Positions 24,795 to 33,284 of a stretch of DNA of 40,947 nucleotides are shown in pieces (the first letter of the stretch is position 1; every line of letters begins with the position of its first letter). The position numbers were made by a program, and so were the translations under genes. The stretch comes from Phytopseudomonas daroniae. GTDB taxonomy: Bacteria > Pseudomonadota > Gammaproteobacteria > Pseudomonadales > Pseudomonadaceae. The notes under the pieces were generated by a model. The model was not told the origin of the DNA. It did not search any database and saw nothing but the letters and a program-made list of their open reading frames with translations. Location: positions 1 through 40,947 of the forward strand of contig NZ_QJUI01000030.1 in the NCBI RefSeq assembly GCF_004327285.1, read 5' to 3'.

Positions 24795-26204
24795 ATGAGC
24801 CAACAGATCCCCGTCAAGAACGTCACGCCCGCTGCCGCCGGCGAGACCATCGACCTCTATGCCAGTCGCGAGAAAATCCACACCCGCGCCTTCAGTGGTT
24901 TCTACCGCAATCTGCGCCGGGTCGGAGGCGCCCTGTTGCTCACCCTCTACTTCGGCACCGTGTGGCTGAACTGGAACGGCCACCAGGCAGTGTGGTGGAA
25001 CCTGCCGGAGCGCAAGTTCCACATCTTCGGCGCCACCTACTGGCCCCAGGATTTCGTACTGCTCTCGGCGCTGCTGATCATCGCCGCCTTCGGGCTGTTC
25101 TTCATCACCGTGTTCGCCGGCCGCGTGTGGTGCGGCTACACCTGTCCGCAGAGCGTATTCACGTGGATTTTCATGTGGGCGGAAAAGGTCACCGAGGGCG
25201 ACCGTAACCAGCGCATGAAGCTCGAAAGAGCCCCCATGAGCACCGGCAAATTTCTCCGCCGCTTCGCCAAACACGGTATCTGGCTGGGTGTTTCGCTGGC
25301 CACCGCGCTGACCTTCGTGGGCTACTTCTCGCCGATCCGCGAGCTGCTCGGCGAACTGCTCACCTTCGAGGCCAGCGGCTGGGCGCTGTTCTGGATCGGC
25401 TTCTTCACCCTGGCCACCTACGGCAACGCCGGCTGGCTGCGCGAGCAGGTGTGCATCCACATGTGCCCGTACGCGCGTTTCCAGAGCGTGATGTTCGACC
25501 AGGACACCCTGATCGTTTCCTACGACCCGCGCCGTGGCGAAGCCCGCGGGCCGCGCAAGAAAAGCGCCGATCACAAGGCCCAGGGCCTGGGCGACTGCAT
25601 CGATTGCACCCTGTGCGTGCAGGTCTGCCCCACCGGCATCGACATCCGCGATGGCCTGCAGATCGAATGCATCGGCTGCGCCGCGTGCATCGATGCCTGC
25701 GACAGCATCATGGACAAGATGAATTACCCACGCGGGCTGATCAGCTACACCACCGAGCACAACCTTTCCGGGCAGAAGACCCAACTGCTGCGCCCACGCC
25801 TGATCGGCTATGCCATCGCGCTGCTGGCCATGTTCGCGTTGTTCGGCTGGGCGCTGAACAACCGTCCCCTGGTCGAACTGGACGTGCTCAAGGATCGGGT
25901 ACTCTACCGGGAAAACGAGCTGGGTCGGATCGAGAACGTCTACACCCTGAAGATCATGAACAAGGCGCAACAGGACATCGTCTACCGCATCGAGGCCGAC
26001 GGCCTGGACGGCCTGCTCTACGAAGGCCGCCGCGAAGTCCGCGCGCTGGCTGGCGAAGTGCTGGCGATCCCGGTGGAACTGTCCATCGACGCCGAAAAAC
26101 TGCCGTCCAGCACCAACGAAATCACCTTCCGCATCCGCGCCACGGATGACGAGAGCATCCACAACGACGCCAGCAGCCGATTTATCGGCCCCAGCGTCCG
26201 CTGA
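24795..26204 (+). CDS. ccoG: cbb3 assembly protein CcoG (polyferredoxin, FixG family)
   Basis: A 469-aa membrane ferredoxin of the CcoG/RdxA/FixG family, implicated in reducing Cu(II) for cbb3 oxidase assembly. It shows membrane helices at about residues 38-58, 85-110, 157-177 and 195-215 plus one near 335, the membrane-side motif GRVWCGYTCPQSVFTW, and two [4Fe-4S] ferredoxin motifs: C268, C271, C274, C278 (CIDCTLCVQVCP) and C292, C295, C298, C302 (CIGCAACIDACD). A C-terminal immunoglobulin-like FixG domain follows. The ATG at 24795 matches the family start. ccoH begins 16 nt downstream of its stop. Confidence 0.95.
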   Translation: MSQQIPVKNVTPAAAGETIDLYASREKIHTRAFSGFYRNLRRVGGALLLTLYFGTVWLNWNGHQAVWWNLPERKFHIFGATYWPQDFVLLSALLIIAAFGLFFITVFAGRVWCGYTCPQSVFTWIFMWAEKVTEGDRNQRMKLERAPMSTGKFLRRFAKHGIWLGVSLATALTFVGYFSPIRELLGELLTFEASGWALFWIGFFTLATYGNAGWLREQVCIHMCPYARFQSVMFDQDTLIVSYDPRRGEARGPRKKSADHKAQGLGDCIDCTLCVQVCPTGIDIRDGLQIECIGCAACIDACDSIMDKMNYPRGLISYTTEHNLSGQKTQLLRPRLIGYAIALLAMFALFGWALNNRPLVELDVLKDRVLYRENELGRIENVYTLKIMNKAQQDIVYRIEADGLDGLLYEGRREVRALAGEVLAIPVELSIDAEKLPSSTNEITFRIRATDDESIHNDASSRFIGPSVR

Positions 26205-26220
26205 CATAACAGGCCCCGCC

Positions 26221-26727
26221 ATGACCGAAGATGTCCAACCCGCTCCCTGGTACAAGCAGTTCTGGCCGTGGTTCCTGATCGCCCTGCTCGGCTACTCGGT
26301 GATCCAGGGGCTGACCCTGTTGACCGTCGCCACGCGCAATCCGCCGGGGCTGATCTCCGACGATTATTACGACGTCGGCAAGGGCATCAACCAGTCGCTG
26401 GAACGCGAGAACCTGGCCGTGCGCCTGCAACTGCGCGCCACCCTCGACCTCGATGACGAGCGCGGCATCGCCGAATTGCAGTTGCATGGCAACAGCGCAC
26501 CGCAACAACTGGTGCTCAACCTGGTGTCGCCGACCCAGCCTGAGCGCGACCGCCGCGTAGTGCTGCAGCATCAGGGCGAAGGCCTGTATCGCGGCAACCT
26601 GCAGGACAGCGTGCAAGGCCGGCGTTTCGTCGAGCTGATCGGCCAGGAAGGCGGTCAGGACTGGCGCCTGTTCGAGGAGGAAACCCTGCAATCCGGCCAG
26701 AGCATCCAGCTCGGGGATGAACACTGA
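26221..26727 (+). CDS. ccoH: cbb3 assembly protein CcoH (FixH family)
   Basis: A 168-aa protein with one N-terminal membrane helix (FWPWFLIALLGYSVIQGLTLL, written in two overlapping parts of the membrane span) and a periplasmic FixH domain (LQLHGNSAPQQLVLNLVSP, GRRFVELIGQEGGQDWRLFEEE). FixH/CcoH binds and stabilises CcoN during assembly. I take the ATG at 26221 because the conserved PWYKQFWPWF starts just after it; the frame is open further upstream inside ccoG. The TGA stop at 26725-26727 overlaps the proposed start of ccoI. Confidence 0.92.
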   Translation: MTEDVQPAPWYKQFWPWFLIALLGYSVIQGLTLLTVATRNPPGLISDDYYDVGKGINQSLERENLAVRLQLRATLDLDDERGIAELQLHGNSAPQQLVLNLVSPTQPERDRRVVLQHQGEGLYRGNLQDSVQGRRFVELIGQEGGQDWRLFEEETLQSGQSIQLGDEH

Positions 26728-29162
26728 TCGACGCCTCAGCCTCCGGGACGGCGCCACTCGTTCACGCCAGCCCAACGCCCTGCTACCACTGCGGCCTGCC
26801 AGTATCCGCTGGCACGCGTTTCGCGGCCGTGGTGCTGGGGCAATCTCGTGAAATGTGCTGCCCCGGCTGCCAGGCGGTGGCTGAAACCATCGTGCAGAAC
26901 GGCCTGGAGCATTACTACAGTCACCGCAGCGAGGCCGCCAACAATCCGCAGCAATTGCCCCAGTCCCTGCCGGATGAGCTGGCGCTGTACGACCGCAGTG
27001 ACGTGCAACAGCCCTTCGTCGAACACCACGGCGAGCTGAGCGAAACCAGCCTGCTCATCGAAGGCATCAACTGCGCAGCCTGTGGCTGGCTGATCGAGAA
27101 GCACCTGCACGCCCTGCCGGGTGTCGCCGAAGCGCACCTCAACCTGTCCAATCACCGCCTTCAGGTGCGCTGGGACGCAACCATATTGCCGCTCAGCCAA
27201 CTGCTCGGCGAAATCCGCCGTATCGGCTACGCCGCCCATCCCTGGCAGGCCGATGCGGCAGCCGAGCAGTTGACCCGCGAAAACCGCCGCGCCATGCGCG
27301 AGCTGGGGGTGGCCGGGCTGCTGTGGATGCAGGTAATGATGGCGAGCATGGCCACCTGGCCGGAGTTCAACATCGACCTCAGCCCGGAACTGGACACCAT
27401 CCTGCGCTGGGTCAGCCTGTTTCTCACCACCCCCATCGTCTTCTATTGTTGCGGCCAGTTCTTCCGGGGCGCCCTGCGTGACCTGCGCACCCGCCACCTG
27501 AGCATGGACGTATCGGTGTCACTGGCCATCGGCGGCGCCTACGCGGCGGGCATCTGGTCCACCGTCACCGGCCACGGCGAGCTGTATTTCGATGCCGTGG
27601 GCATGTTCGCTCTGTTTCTGCTCAGCGGCCGCTACCTGGAACGCCGTGCCCGCGAACGCACCGCGGCGGCCACCGCGCAACTGGTCAAGCTGCTGCCGGC
27701 CTCCTGCCTGCGCCTGGATGAACGAGGCCAGAGCCAGCGCATCCTGCTCAGCGAGTTGCGACTCGGCGACCGGGTACTGGTACCGCCGGGCGCGCTGTTG
27801 CCCGCCGACGGCCGTGTGCAGGAAGGCCATTCCAGCGTCGATGAATCCCTGCTGACCGGCGAGTACCTGCCGCAGCCACGCACGATTGGTGATGGCGTCA
27901 CTGCCGGCACCCTCAACGTCGAAGGCCCACTGACCGTCGAAGTGCAGGCGCTGGGCGACGCCACCCGGCTGTCGGCCATCGTCCGCCTGCTGGAGCGCGC
28001 CCAGAGCGAAAAACCGCGCCTGGCGGAAATCGCCGACCGGGTCGCACAATGGTTCCTGCTGATCGTCCTGGTGGTGGCCGCCATCGTCGGCCTGGTCTGG
28101 TGGCAACTCGACCCCTCGCGGGCATTCTGGGTGGTGCTCGCCCTGCTGGTTGCCACCTGCCCCTGCGCCCTCGCCCTGGCCACGCCAACCGCCCTGACCA
28201 CCGCCACCGGTACCCTGCACAAACAAGGCATGCTGCTGACCCGCGGCCACGTACTGGAAGGTCTGGAGCAGATCGACACACTGATCGTCGACAAGACCGG
28301 CACCCTCACCGAAGGTCGCCTGACCCTGCGGGCGATACACCCGCTCGGCGCACTGGATGGCGATGCCTGCCTGGCCCTCGCCGCCACCCTGGAAAGTCAG
28401 TCCGAACACCCCATCGCCCGCGCCTTCGGCCATGCTGCAGCCCGTGCCGAGGAACTCGAAAACATCCCCGGCCTGGGACTGCAAGGCGTGGTGAACGGTC
28501 GCCGCCTGCGCATCGGCCAGGCCGGGTTCGTCAGCGCGCTCAGCGCCAGCCCGGCACCCGATATTCCGGGGGATCAGGGTCAGTGGTTGCTGCTGGGTGA
28601 TGAGCACGGCCCACTGGCCTGGTTCGTCCTCGATGACCGCCTGCGTGACGATGCGTCGGAGCTGATCGAGGCCGCTCGGACGCGTGGCTGGCAGATTCTG
28701 CTGCTGTCTGGCGACAGTTCGCCGATGGTCGGCGAAGTCGCCACTCAGTTGGGTATCGAGCAGGCCCGCGGCGGCCTGACGCCGGATGCCAAGCTGGCCA
28801 TCCTTCGTGAGCTCCAGGCCCGGGGGCGGCGCGTGTTGATGCTCGGCGACGGCGTCAACGACGTGCCGGTACTCGCCGGCGCCGATATCAGCGTGGCCAT
28901 GGGCTCGGCCTCCGACCTGGCCAAGACCAGTGCTGACGCCGTGCTGCTGTCCAACCGCCTGGGTAGCCTGGTCGACGCCCTGCGCCTGGCCCGTCGCACG
29001 CGCACCATCATCATCGAGAACCTGGCCTGGGCCGGGCTGTACAATGGCCTGGTGCTGCCCTTCGCCGCCCTGGGCTGGATCACACCCATCTGGGCCGCGC
29101 TGGGCATGTCGCTCAGTTCATTGCTGGTGGTGCTCAATGCGCTGCGTCTGGCGAGGTGCTAG
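26724..29162 (+). CDS. ccoI: Copper-exporting P1B-type ATPase CcoI, probable CTG start
   Basis: An 812-aa heavy-metal P-type ATPase needed to deliver copper for cbb3 oxidase. It has an N-terminal metal-binding segment CYHCGLPV (C20, C23) and CCPGC (about 45-49), an HMA domain with GINCAACGW, the membrane motif CPCALA (C479, C481), the phosphorylated aspartate in DKTGTLT (D523) and the hinge GDGVNDVPVL. No ATG exists at the right place: the first GTG is at 26829 and would delete the CYHCGLP motif. In frame, CTG at 26724 has GGGGA 6 nt upstream and overlaps the ccoH stop, giving the usual family length. An ATC codon follows it, so the exact start codon needs proof. Confidence 0.85.
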   Translation: MIDASASGTAPLVHASPTPCYHCGLPVSAGTRFAAVVLGQSREMCCPGCQAVAETIVQNGLEHYYSHRSEAANNPQQLPQSLPDELALYDRSDVQQPFVEHHGELSETSLLIEGINCAACGWLIEKHLHALPGVAEAHLNLSNHRLQVRWDATILPLSQLLGEIRRIGYAAHPWQADAAAEQLTRENRRAMRELGVAGLLWMQVMMASMATWPEFNIDLSPELDTILRWVSLFLTTPIVFYCCGQFFRGALRDLRTRHLSMDVSVSLAIGGAYAAGIWSTVTGHGELYFDAVGMFALFLLSGRYLERRARERTAAATAQLVKLLPASCLRLDERGQSQRILLSELRLGDRVLVPPGALLPADGRVQEGHSSVDESLLTGEYLPQPRTIGDGVTAGTLNVEGPLTVEVQALGDATRLSAIVRLLERAQSEKPRLAEIADRVAQWFLLIVLVVAAIVGLVWWQLDPSRAFWVVLALLVATCPCALALATPTALTTATGTLHKQGMLLTRGHVLEGLEQIDTLIVDKTGTLTEGRLTLRAIHPLGALDGDACLALAATLESQSEHPIARAFGHAAARAEELENIPGLGLQGVVNGRRLRIGQAGFVSALSASPAPDIPGDQGQWLLLGDEHGPLAWFVLDDRLRDDASELIEAARTRGWQILLLSGDSSPMVGEVATQLGIEQARGGLTPDAKLAILRELQARGRRVLMLGDGVNDVPVLAGADISVAMGSASDLAKTSADAVLLSNRLGSLVDALRLARRTRTIIIENLAWAGLYNGLVLPFAALGWITPIWAALGMSLSSLLVVLNALRLARC

Positions 29163-29271
29163 CGATGTGGATGGATATGCCGATAGTCGATTCTCGTAGG
29201 CTGGGTCACGCTCCATCGAGCCACGCGGAACACCTCTGCCATGCACTCAATTCAGGCTCAGAGAAACGATC

Positions 29272-29472
29272 ATGTCAGCCCTATACATTCTGATTCCCGT
29301 CGCGCTGCTGCTGGTCGCCTTCGCCGTGTGGCTGTTCTTCTGGGCGGTGGACAGCGGCCAGTACGACGATCTCGACAGCCCGGCCCACCGCATCCTGTTC
29401 GACGACGATGACCCGCGCCACAAGGCCGCCGTGGAACAGGCCAACGAGCCAGACCAGAAACCCCATGACTGA
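29272..29472 (+). CDS. ccoS: cbb3 oxidase assembly protein CcoS
   Basis: A 66-aa single-helix membrane protein (ALYILIPVALLLVAFAVWLFF) followed by the CcoS signature FWAVDSGQYDDLDSPAHRILFDDD. CcoS is required for cofactor insertion into cbb3 oxidase. It lies about 110 nt after ccoI and overlaps the next gene by 8 nt. Confidence 0.93.
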   Translation: MSALYILIPVALLLVAFAVWLFFWAVDSGQYDDLDSPAHRILFDDDDPRHKAAVEQANEPDQKPHD

Positions 29473-30148
29473 CCTGCTGCCACAGCTGCTGTCCGCGCTG
29501 ATTCTCGGCCTGCTCGGCGGCGGCCACTGCCTGGGCATGTGCGGCGGGCTGATGGGTGCCCTGAGCCTGGCCATCCCGGCCGAACAACGCAATCGACGCC
29601 TGCATCTGCTGCTGGCCTACAACGCCGGGCGCATCCTCAGCTACGCACTGGCCGGCCTGCTGCTTGGTCTGGCGGGCTGGGCGCTGGCCAGCGGGCCAAT
29701 GGCAACGGTATTGCGAGGCATCGCGGGTCTGCTGCTGATAGCCATGGGCCTGTACCTGGCCGGCTGGTGGAGCGGCCTGACACGCATCGAAACGCTCGGG
29801 CGTGGCCTGTGGCGGCATCTGCAACCCCTCACCCGGCGCTTCATGCCAGTCACCAGCCCGTCTCGCGCGCTGGTTCTCGGCGGCCTGTGGGGCTGGCTGC
29901 CCTGCGGCCTGGTCTACAGCACCCTGCTATGGGCGGCAAGCCAGGGTGACGCCCTGCATAGCGCCGCGCTGATGCTGGCATTCGGCATCGGAACCCTGCC
30001 GGTGCTGTTGGCCACCGGCCTGGCAGCCGAGCGCCTGGGCAGCCTGCTGCGCCAGCGTGGCGTGCGTGTGGCCGGCGGCCTGCTGGTGATGCTCTTCGGT
30101 GTCTGGACGCTGCCCGGCCCGCACCAGCACTGGCTGATGGGGCACTAG
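29465..30148 (+). CDS. TauE/SafE (UreH-like) membrane transport protein
   Basis: A 227-aa membrane protein with about six helices. It has the cysteine/histidine motif GLLGGGHCLGMCGGLMGALS near the N-terminus and WGWLPCGLVYSTLLWAA in the middle, the pattern of the sulfite exporter TauE/SafE / DsbD-like family often annotated beside ccoS. The ATG at 29465 lies inside the 3' end of ccoS (8-nt overlap), so it is translationally coupled to the assembly genes. A metal, thiol or sulfur-compound transport role in oxidase assembly fits the context; conserved Cys and His in the first helix make copper a reasonable guess, but it is not demonstrated. Confidence 0.82.
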   Translation: MTDLLPQLLSALILGLLGGGHCLGMCGGLMGALSLAIPAEQRNRRLHLLLAYNAGRILSYALAGLLLGLAGWALASGPMATVLRGIAGLLLIAMGLYLAGWWSGLTRIETLGRGLWRHLQPLTRRFMPVTSPSRALVLGGLWGWLPCGLVYSTLLWAASQGDALHSAALMLAFGIGTLPVLLATGLAAERLGSLLRQRGVRVAGGLLVMLFGVWTLPGPHQHWLMGH

Positions 30149-30463
30149 TATCGCGTCACAGATCGGCTGTCAGTCGATCGACTTCTCGTGGATACCGTCT
30201 TGACCCCAGACCTGCAAGGGCCGTTCGGAGTCAGAGGGCCCACTTGTAGGAGCGTCGCCCCGGCGCGAATCGATGGCGGCCTTATCGCAATATCCGGTGT
30301 TACGCATGCAGAACCGTAGGGTGGGTTAGCCGCCTGTCACATTGACTGACGGTTTTACTATCTCTGTTGCGGCGTAACCCACCATCGGCGCAACACGGTC
30401 TGTCGCCTGTTCACTCATGGCCGGCAGGCACACGCCCAGCGGTAGCGCTGCCGCTGTGCCGCC
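30149..30463. other. Intergenic region with REP-like repeats
   Basis: It contains a GTAGGAGCGTCGCCCCGGCGCGA unit (about 30245-30270, written across two blocks) and a long interrupted palindrome from about 30315 (GTAGGGTGGGTTAGCC) to 30383 (GCGTAACCCACC). No ORF is supported. Confidence 0.55.
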
Positions 30464-30477
30464 ATGACTCAGATCAA
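30464..30477 (+). promoter_or_regulatory. Predicted Anr box of hemN
   Basis: ATGACTCAGATCAA matches the FNR/Anr dyad TTGAT-N4-ATCAA with a perfect right half and a 3-of-5 left half. Its centre lies about 32 bp upstream of a TAGACT -10 element (30500-30505), placing it near -41.5 from a start at about 30512, the class II FNR geometry. The ATG of hemN follows 25 nt later. Confidence 0.65.
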
Positions 30478-30499
30478 AAAGACCGAACCGGGCGCCCCC

Positions 30500-30505
30500 T
30501 AGACT
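30500..30505 (+). promoter_or_regulatory. Probable -10 element of hemN
   Basis: TAGACT resembles TATAAT and sits at the spacing expected behind the Anr box at 30464-30477. No -35 match is seen, as expected for an activator-dependent promoter. Confidence 0.5.
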
Positions 30506-30536
30506 GCCAGCACTCAACGCTGAAGCGGAACTCACC

Positions 30537-31919
30537 ATGCTCGACGCCATCCAGTGGGATTCCGACCTGATCCGCCGATACGATCAAGCCGGCCCGCGCT
30601 ACACCTCCTACCCGACCGCCGTGCAATTCCATGACGGTGTAAGCTCCTTCGACCTGCTCCATGCCCTGCGCGACAGCCGCCGTGCCCTGCGCCCGCTGTC
30701 GCTGTACCTGCACCTGCCGTTCTGCGCCAACATCTGCTACTACTGCGCCTGCAACAAGGTCATCACCAAGGATCGTGGCCGCACCCAGCCTTATCTGCAG
30801 GCGCTGGAACGGGAAATGGCGCTGGTCGGCCATCACGTCGACAAACGCCAGCACATCGAACAACTGCACCTGGGCGGCGGCACTCCGACCTTTCTCAGCC
30901 ATGACGAATTGCGTCGGCTGATGGACAAGCTGCGCGAACACTTCGCCCTGCTCGACGACGACTCCGGCGACTACAGCATCGAGATCGACCCTCGCGAGGC
31001 GGACTGGTCGACCATGGGCCTATTGCGCGAACTGGGCTTCAATCGCGTCAGCCTCGGCGTGCAGGATCTCGACCCCAATGTGCAGCGCGCCATCAATCGC
31101 CTGCAGAGCCTCGAGGAAACCCGCGCGATCATCGAGGCGGCGCGCACCCTGCAGTTCCGCTCGGTGAACATCGACCTGATCTACGGCCTGCCGCAACAAA
31201 CGCCGGAAAACTTCGCCCATACCGTGCAGCAGGTGATTGCCCTGCAACCGGATCGCCTGTCGCTGTTCAACTACGCCCACCTGCCGGAACGCTTCATGCC
31301 GCAGCGGCGCATCGACAGCCGTCAGTTGCCCAGCGCAGCGAACAAACTGGCCATGCTGCAAGGCAGCATCGAGCAGTTGGCGAGCGCCGGTTACCGCTAC
31401 ATCGGCATGGATCACTTCGCCCTGCCCGACGACGAGCTGGCCAGCGCCCAGGAAGACGGCAGCCTGCAACGCAACTTCCAGGGCTATACCACCCACGGCC
31501 ATTGCGACCTGATCGGCCTCGGCGTCTCGTCGATCAGCCAGGTCGGCGACCTGTATTGCCAGAACAGTAGCGATCTGGCCACCTATCAGGCCAGCCTAGG
31601 CAACCACCAACTGGCAACCCAGCGCGGCCTGCTGTGCAACGACGACGACCGCGTGCGCCGCGCCGTGATCCAGCAACTGATCTGCCACTTTCACCTGGAT
31701 TTCTCGGCAATCGAGCAGCGCTTCGCCCTGAACTTTCGCAGCTACTTCGCCGACACCTGGCCGGCCTTGCAGCAGATGGATCGCGACGGGCTGATCGAAT
31801 TGAGAGACGGCGGCATCGAAGTGCTGCCGGCCGGGCGGCTTATGGTGCGTTCGCTGTGCATGCTGTTCGACCGTTACCTGAGCGAACAGAACCTGCAGCG
31901 TTTCTCGCGGGTGATCTGA
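30537..31919 (+). CDS. hemN: Oxygen-independent coproporphyrinogen III oxidase
   Basis: A 460-aa cytoplasmic radical-SAM enzyme that decarboxylates coproporphyrinogen III to protoporphyrinogen IX without oxygen. The [4Fe-4S] motif CxxxCxxC is at C63, C67 and C70, followed by C72, within FCANICYYCACNK; LGGGTPTFL is the SAM-binding glycine motif, and the C-terminal HemN domain (GYTTHGHCDLIGLGVSSIS) is present. The length equals that of proteobacterial HemN rather than HemW. It stands alone behind an Anr-type promoter and close to anr. It supplies haem for the oxidases under low oxygen. Confidence 0.96.
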   Translation: MLDAIQWDSDLIRRYDQAGPRYTSYPTAVQFHDGVSSFDLLHALRDSRRALRPLSLYLHLPFCANICYYCACNKVITKDRGRTQPYLQALEREMALVGHHVDKRQHIEQLHLGGGTPTFLSHDELRRLMDKLREHFALLDDDSGDYSIEIDPREADWSTMGLLRELGFNRVSLGVQDLDPNVQRAINRLQSLEETRAIIEAARTLQFRSVNIDLIYGLPQQTPENFAHTVQQVIALQPDRLSLFNYAHLPERFMPQRRIDSRQLPSAANKLAMLQGSIEQLASAGYRYIGMDHFALPDDELASAQEDGSLQRNFQGYTTHGHCDLIGLGVSSISQVGDLYCQNSSDLATYQASLGNHQLATQRGLLCNDDDRVRRAVIQQLICHFHLDFSAIEQRFALNFRSYFADTWPALQQMDRDGLIELRDGGIEVLPAGRLMVRSLCMLFDRYLSEQNLQRFSRVI

Positions 31920-31925
31920 TGTGTC

Positions 31926-32390
31926 TTACATCAAGGAGGCTATTGAGGCGCTTTGCTCGGCACTCAAACCTTCCTCGCGAATCACCTTGACCAACTGTGC
32001 GTTGGCGCTGCTGAGCGCCCCACTGAGCGAGCCGACCTCGGTCTGCAACGCCTGGGCACGCATCTGGCGGGTTTCCGCGTCCAGACCCTGCTGGGCCATC
32101 AGTGCCTGCAGCTCGGCCATCTTCTCCGCGAGCTGCGCCTTGAGTTCGCGAATCAGCTTGAGCAGTTGCCTGATGGTCGCAGACAGATCGCTTTCGCCGA
32201 TATCGCTGTTCTTCTCCGACTCGTTCGAGCGGGCCAGCCCGGCTACGGACAGGCTGACCTTGATCCCGTTTTCACTGGGCTCAGCCGCTGCAGACCCTTC
32301 GCCAACCGCAGCCTGCACGGCCGCAGAGGCCTTGCTGGGGGCCGCCGACACGACACTACGCTCGAGCGAAATGGAAGTATCCAGGCGCAT
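31926..32390 (-). CDS. Hypothetical coiled-coil protein
   Basis: A 154-aa protein I cannot name. The N-terminal half (MRLDTSISLERSVVSAAPSKASAAVQ ... SLSVAGLARSNESEKNSDIGESDLS, abbreviated) looks disordered; residues about 75-150 form a long heptad coiled coil (IRQLLKLIRELKAQLAEKMAELQALM is its core, spread over several heptads). No signal peptide or membrane helix. The ATG at 32390 has AGGAG 7 nt upstream and is preferred to one at 32408. It is convergent with hemN (6 nt between stops) and divergent from anr. A gene of similar position lies between hemN and anr in P. aeruginosa, as I recall, which supports it as real against the overlapping plus-strand frame. Confidence 0.72.
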   Translation of the reverse strand: MRLDTSISLERSVVSAAPSKASAAVQAAVGEGSAAAEPSENGIKVSLSVAGLARSNESEKNSDIGESDLSATIRQLLKLIRELKAQLAEKMAELQALMAQQGLDAETRQMRAQALQTEVGSLSGALSSANAQLVKVIREEGLSAEQSASIASLM

Positions 32391-32525
32391 GATCACGCTC
32401 CTAAGCAAACAAATATGCTGATCCGGGTTTATCGGCTCTGCCCCGCGACACTTTAGTGACTGGCCCCCTTCCCTCCACTGCGGTACCCTTACGACTTCTG
32501 TGTGTTTACTTCAGGGATAAGGCCG

Positions 32526-33260
32526 ATGTCCGAAAGCATTAAGCTGCGTACAACTCATCAGGCGCACTGCAAGGATTGCAGCCTCGCCAGTCTTTGCCTG
32601 CCCCTTTCGCTGGATCTCGAAGACATGGACGCGCTCGACGAGATCGTCAAACGCGGCCGGCCCCTGAAGAAAGGCGAATTCCTGTTCCGCCAGGGTGACA
32701 CGTTCAACTCGGTGTTCGCGGTACGCTCCGGGGCCTTGAAGACGTTCAGCCTGAGCGACGCCGGCGAGGAACAGATCACCGGTTTCCACCTGCCCAGCGA
32801 ACTGGTCGGCCTGTCCGGCATGGACACCGAGTTATACCCGGTTTCCGCTCAGGCTCTGGAAACCACCTCGGTATGCGAGATTCCCTTCGAGCGTCTCGAC
32901 GAGCTGTCGGTCAGCCTGCCGCAACTGCGCCGCCAGTTGATGCGCATCATGAGCCGTGAGATTCGCGACGATCAGCAGATGATGCTGCTGCTCTCGAAGA
33001 AGACCGCCGACGAGCGCATCGCCACGTTCCTGGTCAACCTGTCCGCGCGCTTCCGCGCCCGCGGCTTCTCCGCCAACCAGTTCCGCCTGTCGATGTCACG
33101 CAACGAGATCGGCAATCACCTGGGTCTGGCAGTGGAGACCGTGTCGCGGGTATTCACCCGCTTCCAGCAGAGCAAGCTGCTCGAAGCCGAAGGCAAGGAA
33201 GTGCACATTCTCGACCCCATCGAGCTGTGCGCCCTGGCTGGTGGTAACCTTAACGGCTGA
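32526..33260 (+). CDS. anr: Oxygen-sensing global regulator Anr (FNR family)
   Basis: A 244-aa CRP/FNR-type activator of anaerobic and microaerobic genes. It has the N-terminal Fe-S cysteines C15, C18 and C24 (HCKDCSLASLC) and a further cysteine at about 117 (TSVCEIPF), which hold an oxygen-labile [4Fe-4S] cluster. The cyclic-nucleotide-like fold is followed by a dimer helix and the FNR-type recognition helix in NEIGNHLGLAVETVSRVFTRFQ, with the E-x-x-S-R contacts to TTGAT. The ATG at 32526 gives the same length as P. aeruginosa Anr; an in-frame ATG at 32502 lacks conservation. It lies 24 nt upstream of apt and should be partly co-transcribed with it. Confidence 0.97.
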   Translation: MSESIKLRTTHQAHCKDCSLASLCLPLSLDLEDMDALDEIVKRGRPLKKGEFLFRQGDTFNSVFAVRSGALKTFSLSDAGEEQITGFHLPSELVGLSGMDTELYPVSAQALETTSVCEIPFERLDELSVSLPQLRRQLMRIMSREIRDDQQMMLLLSKKTADERIATFLVNLSARFRARGFSANQFRLSMSRNEIGNHLGLAVETVSRVFTRFQQSKLLEAEGKEVHILDPIELCALAGGNLNG

Positions 33261-33284
33261 TATCCGGCCGCTCAGGACTCCCAG

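Noticed and set aside
31921..32421. Plus-strand frames opposite the coiled-coil gene
   Set aside because: The minus-strand frame has a proper ribosome site, a clear coiled coil and fixed context, so the opposite frames are shadows.
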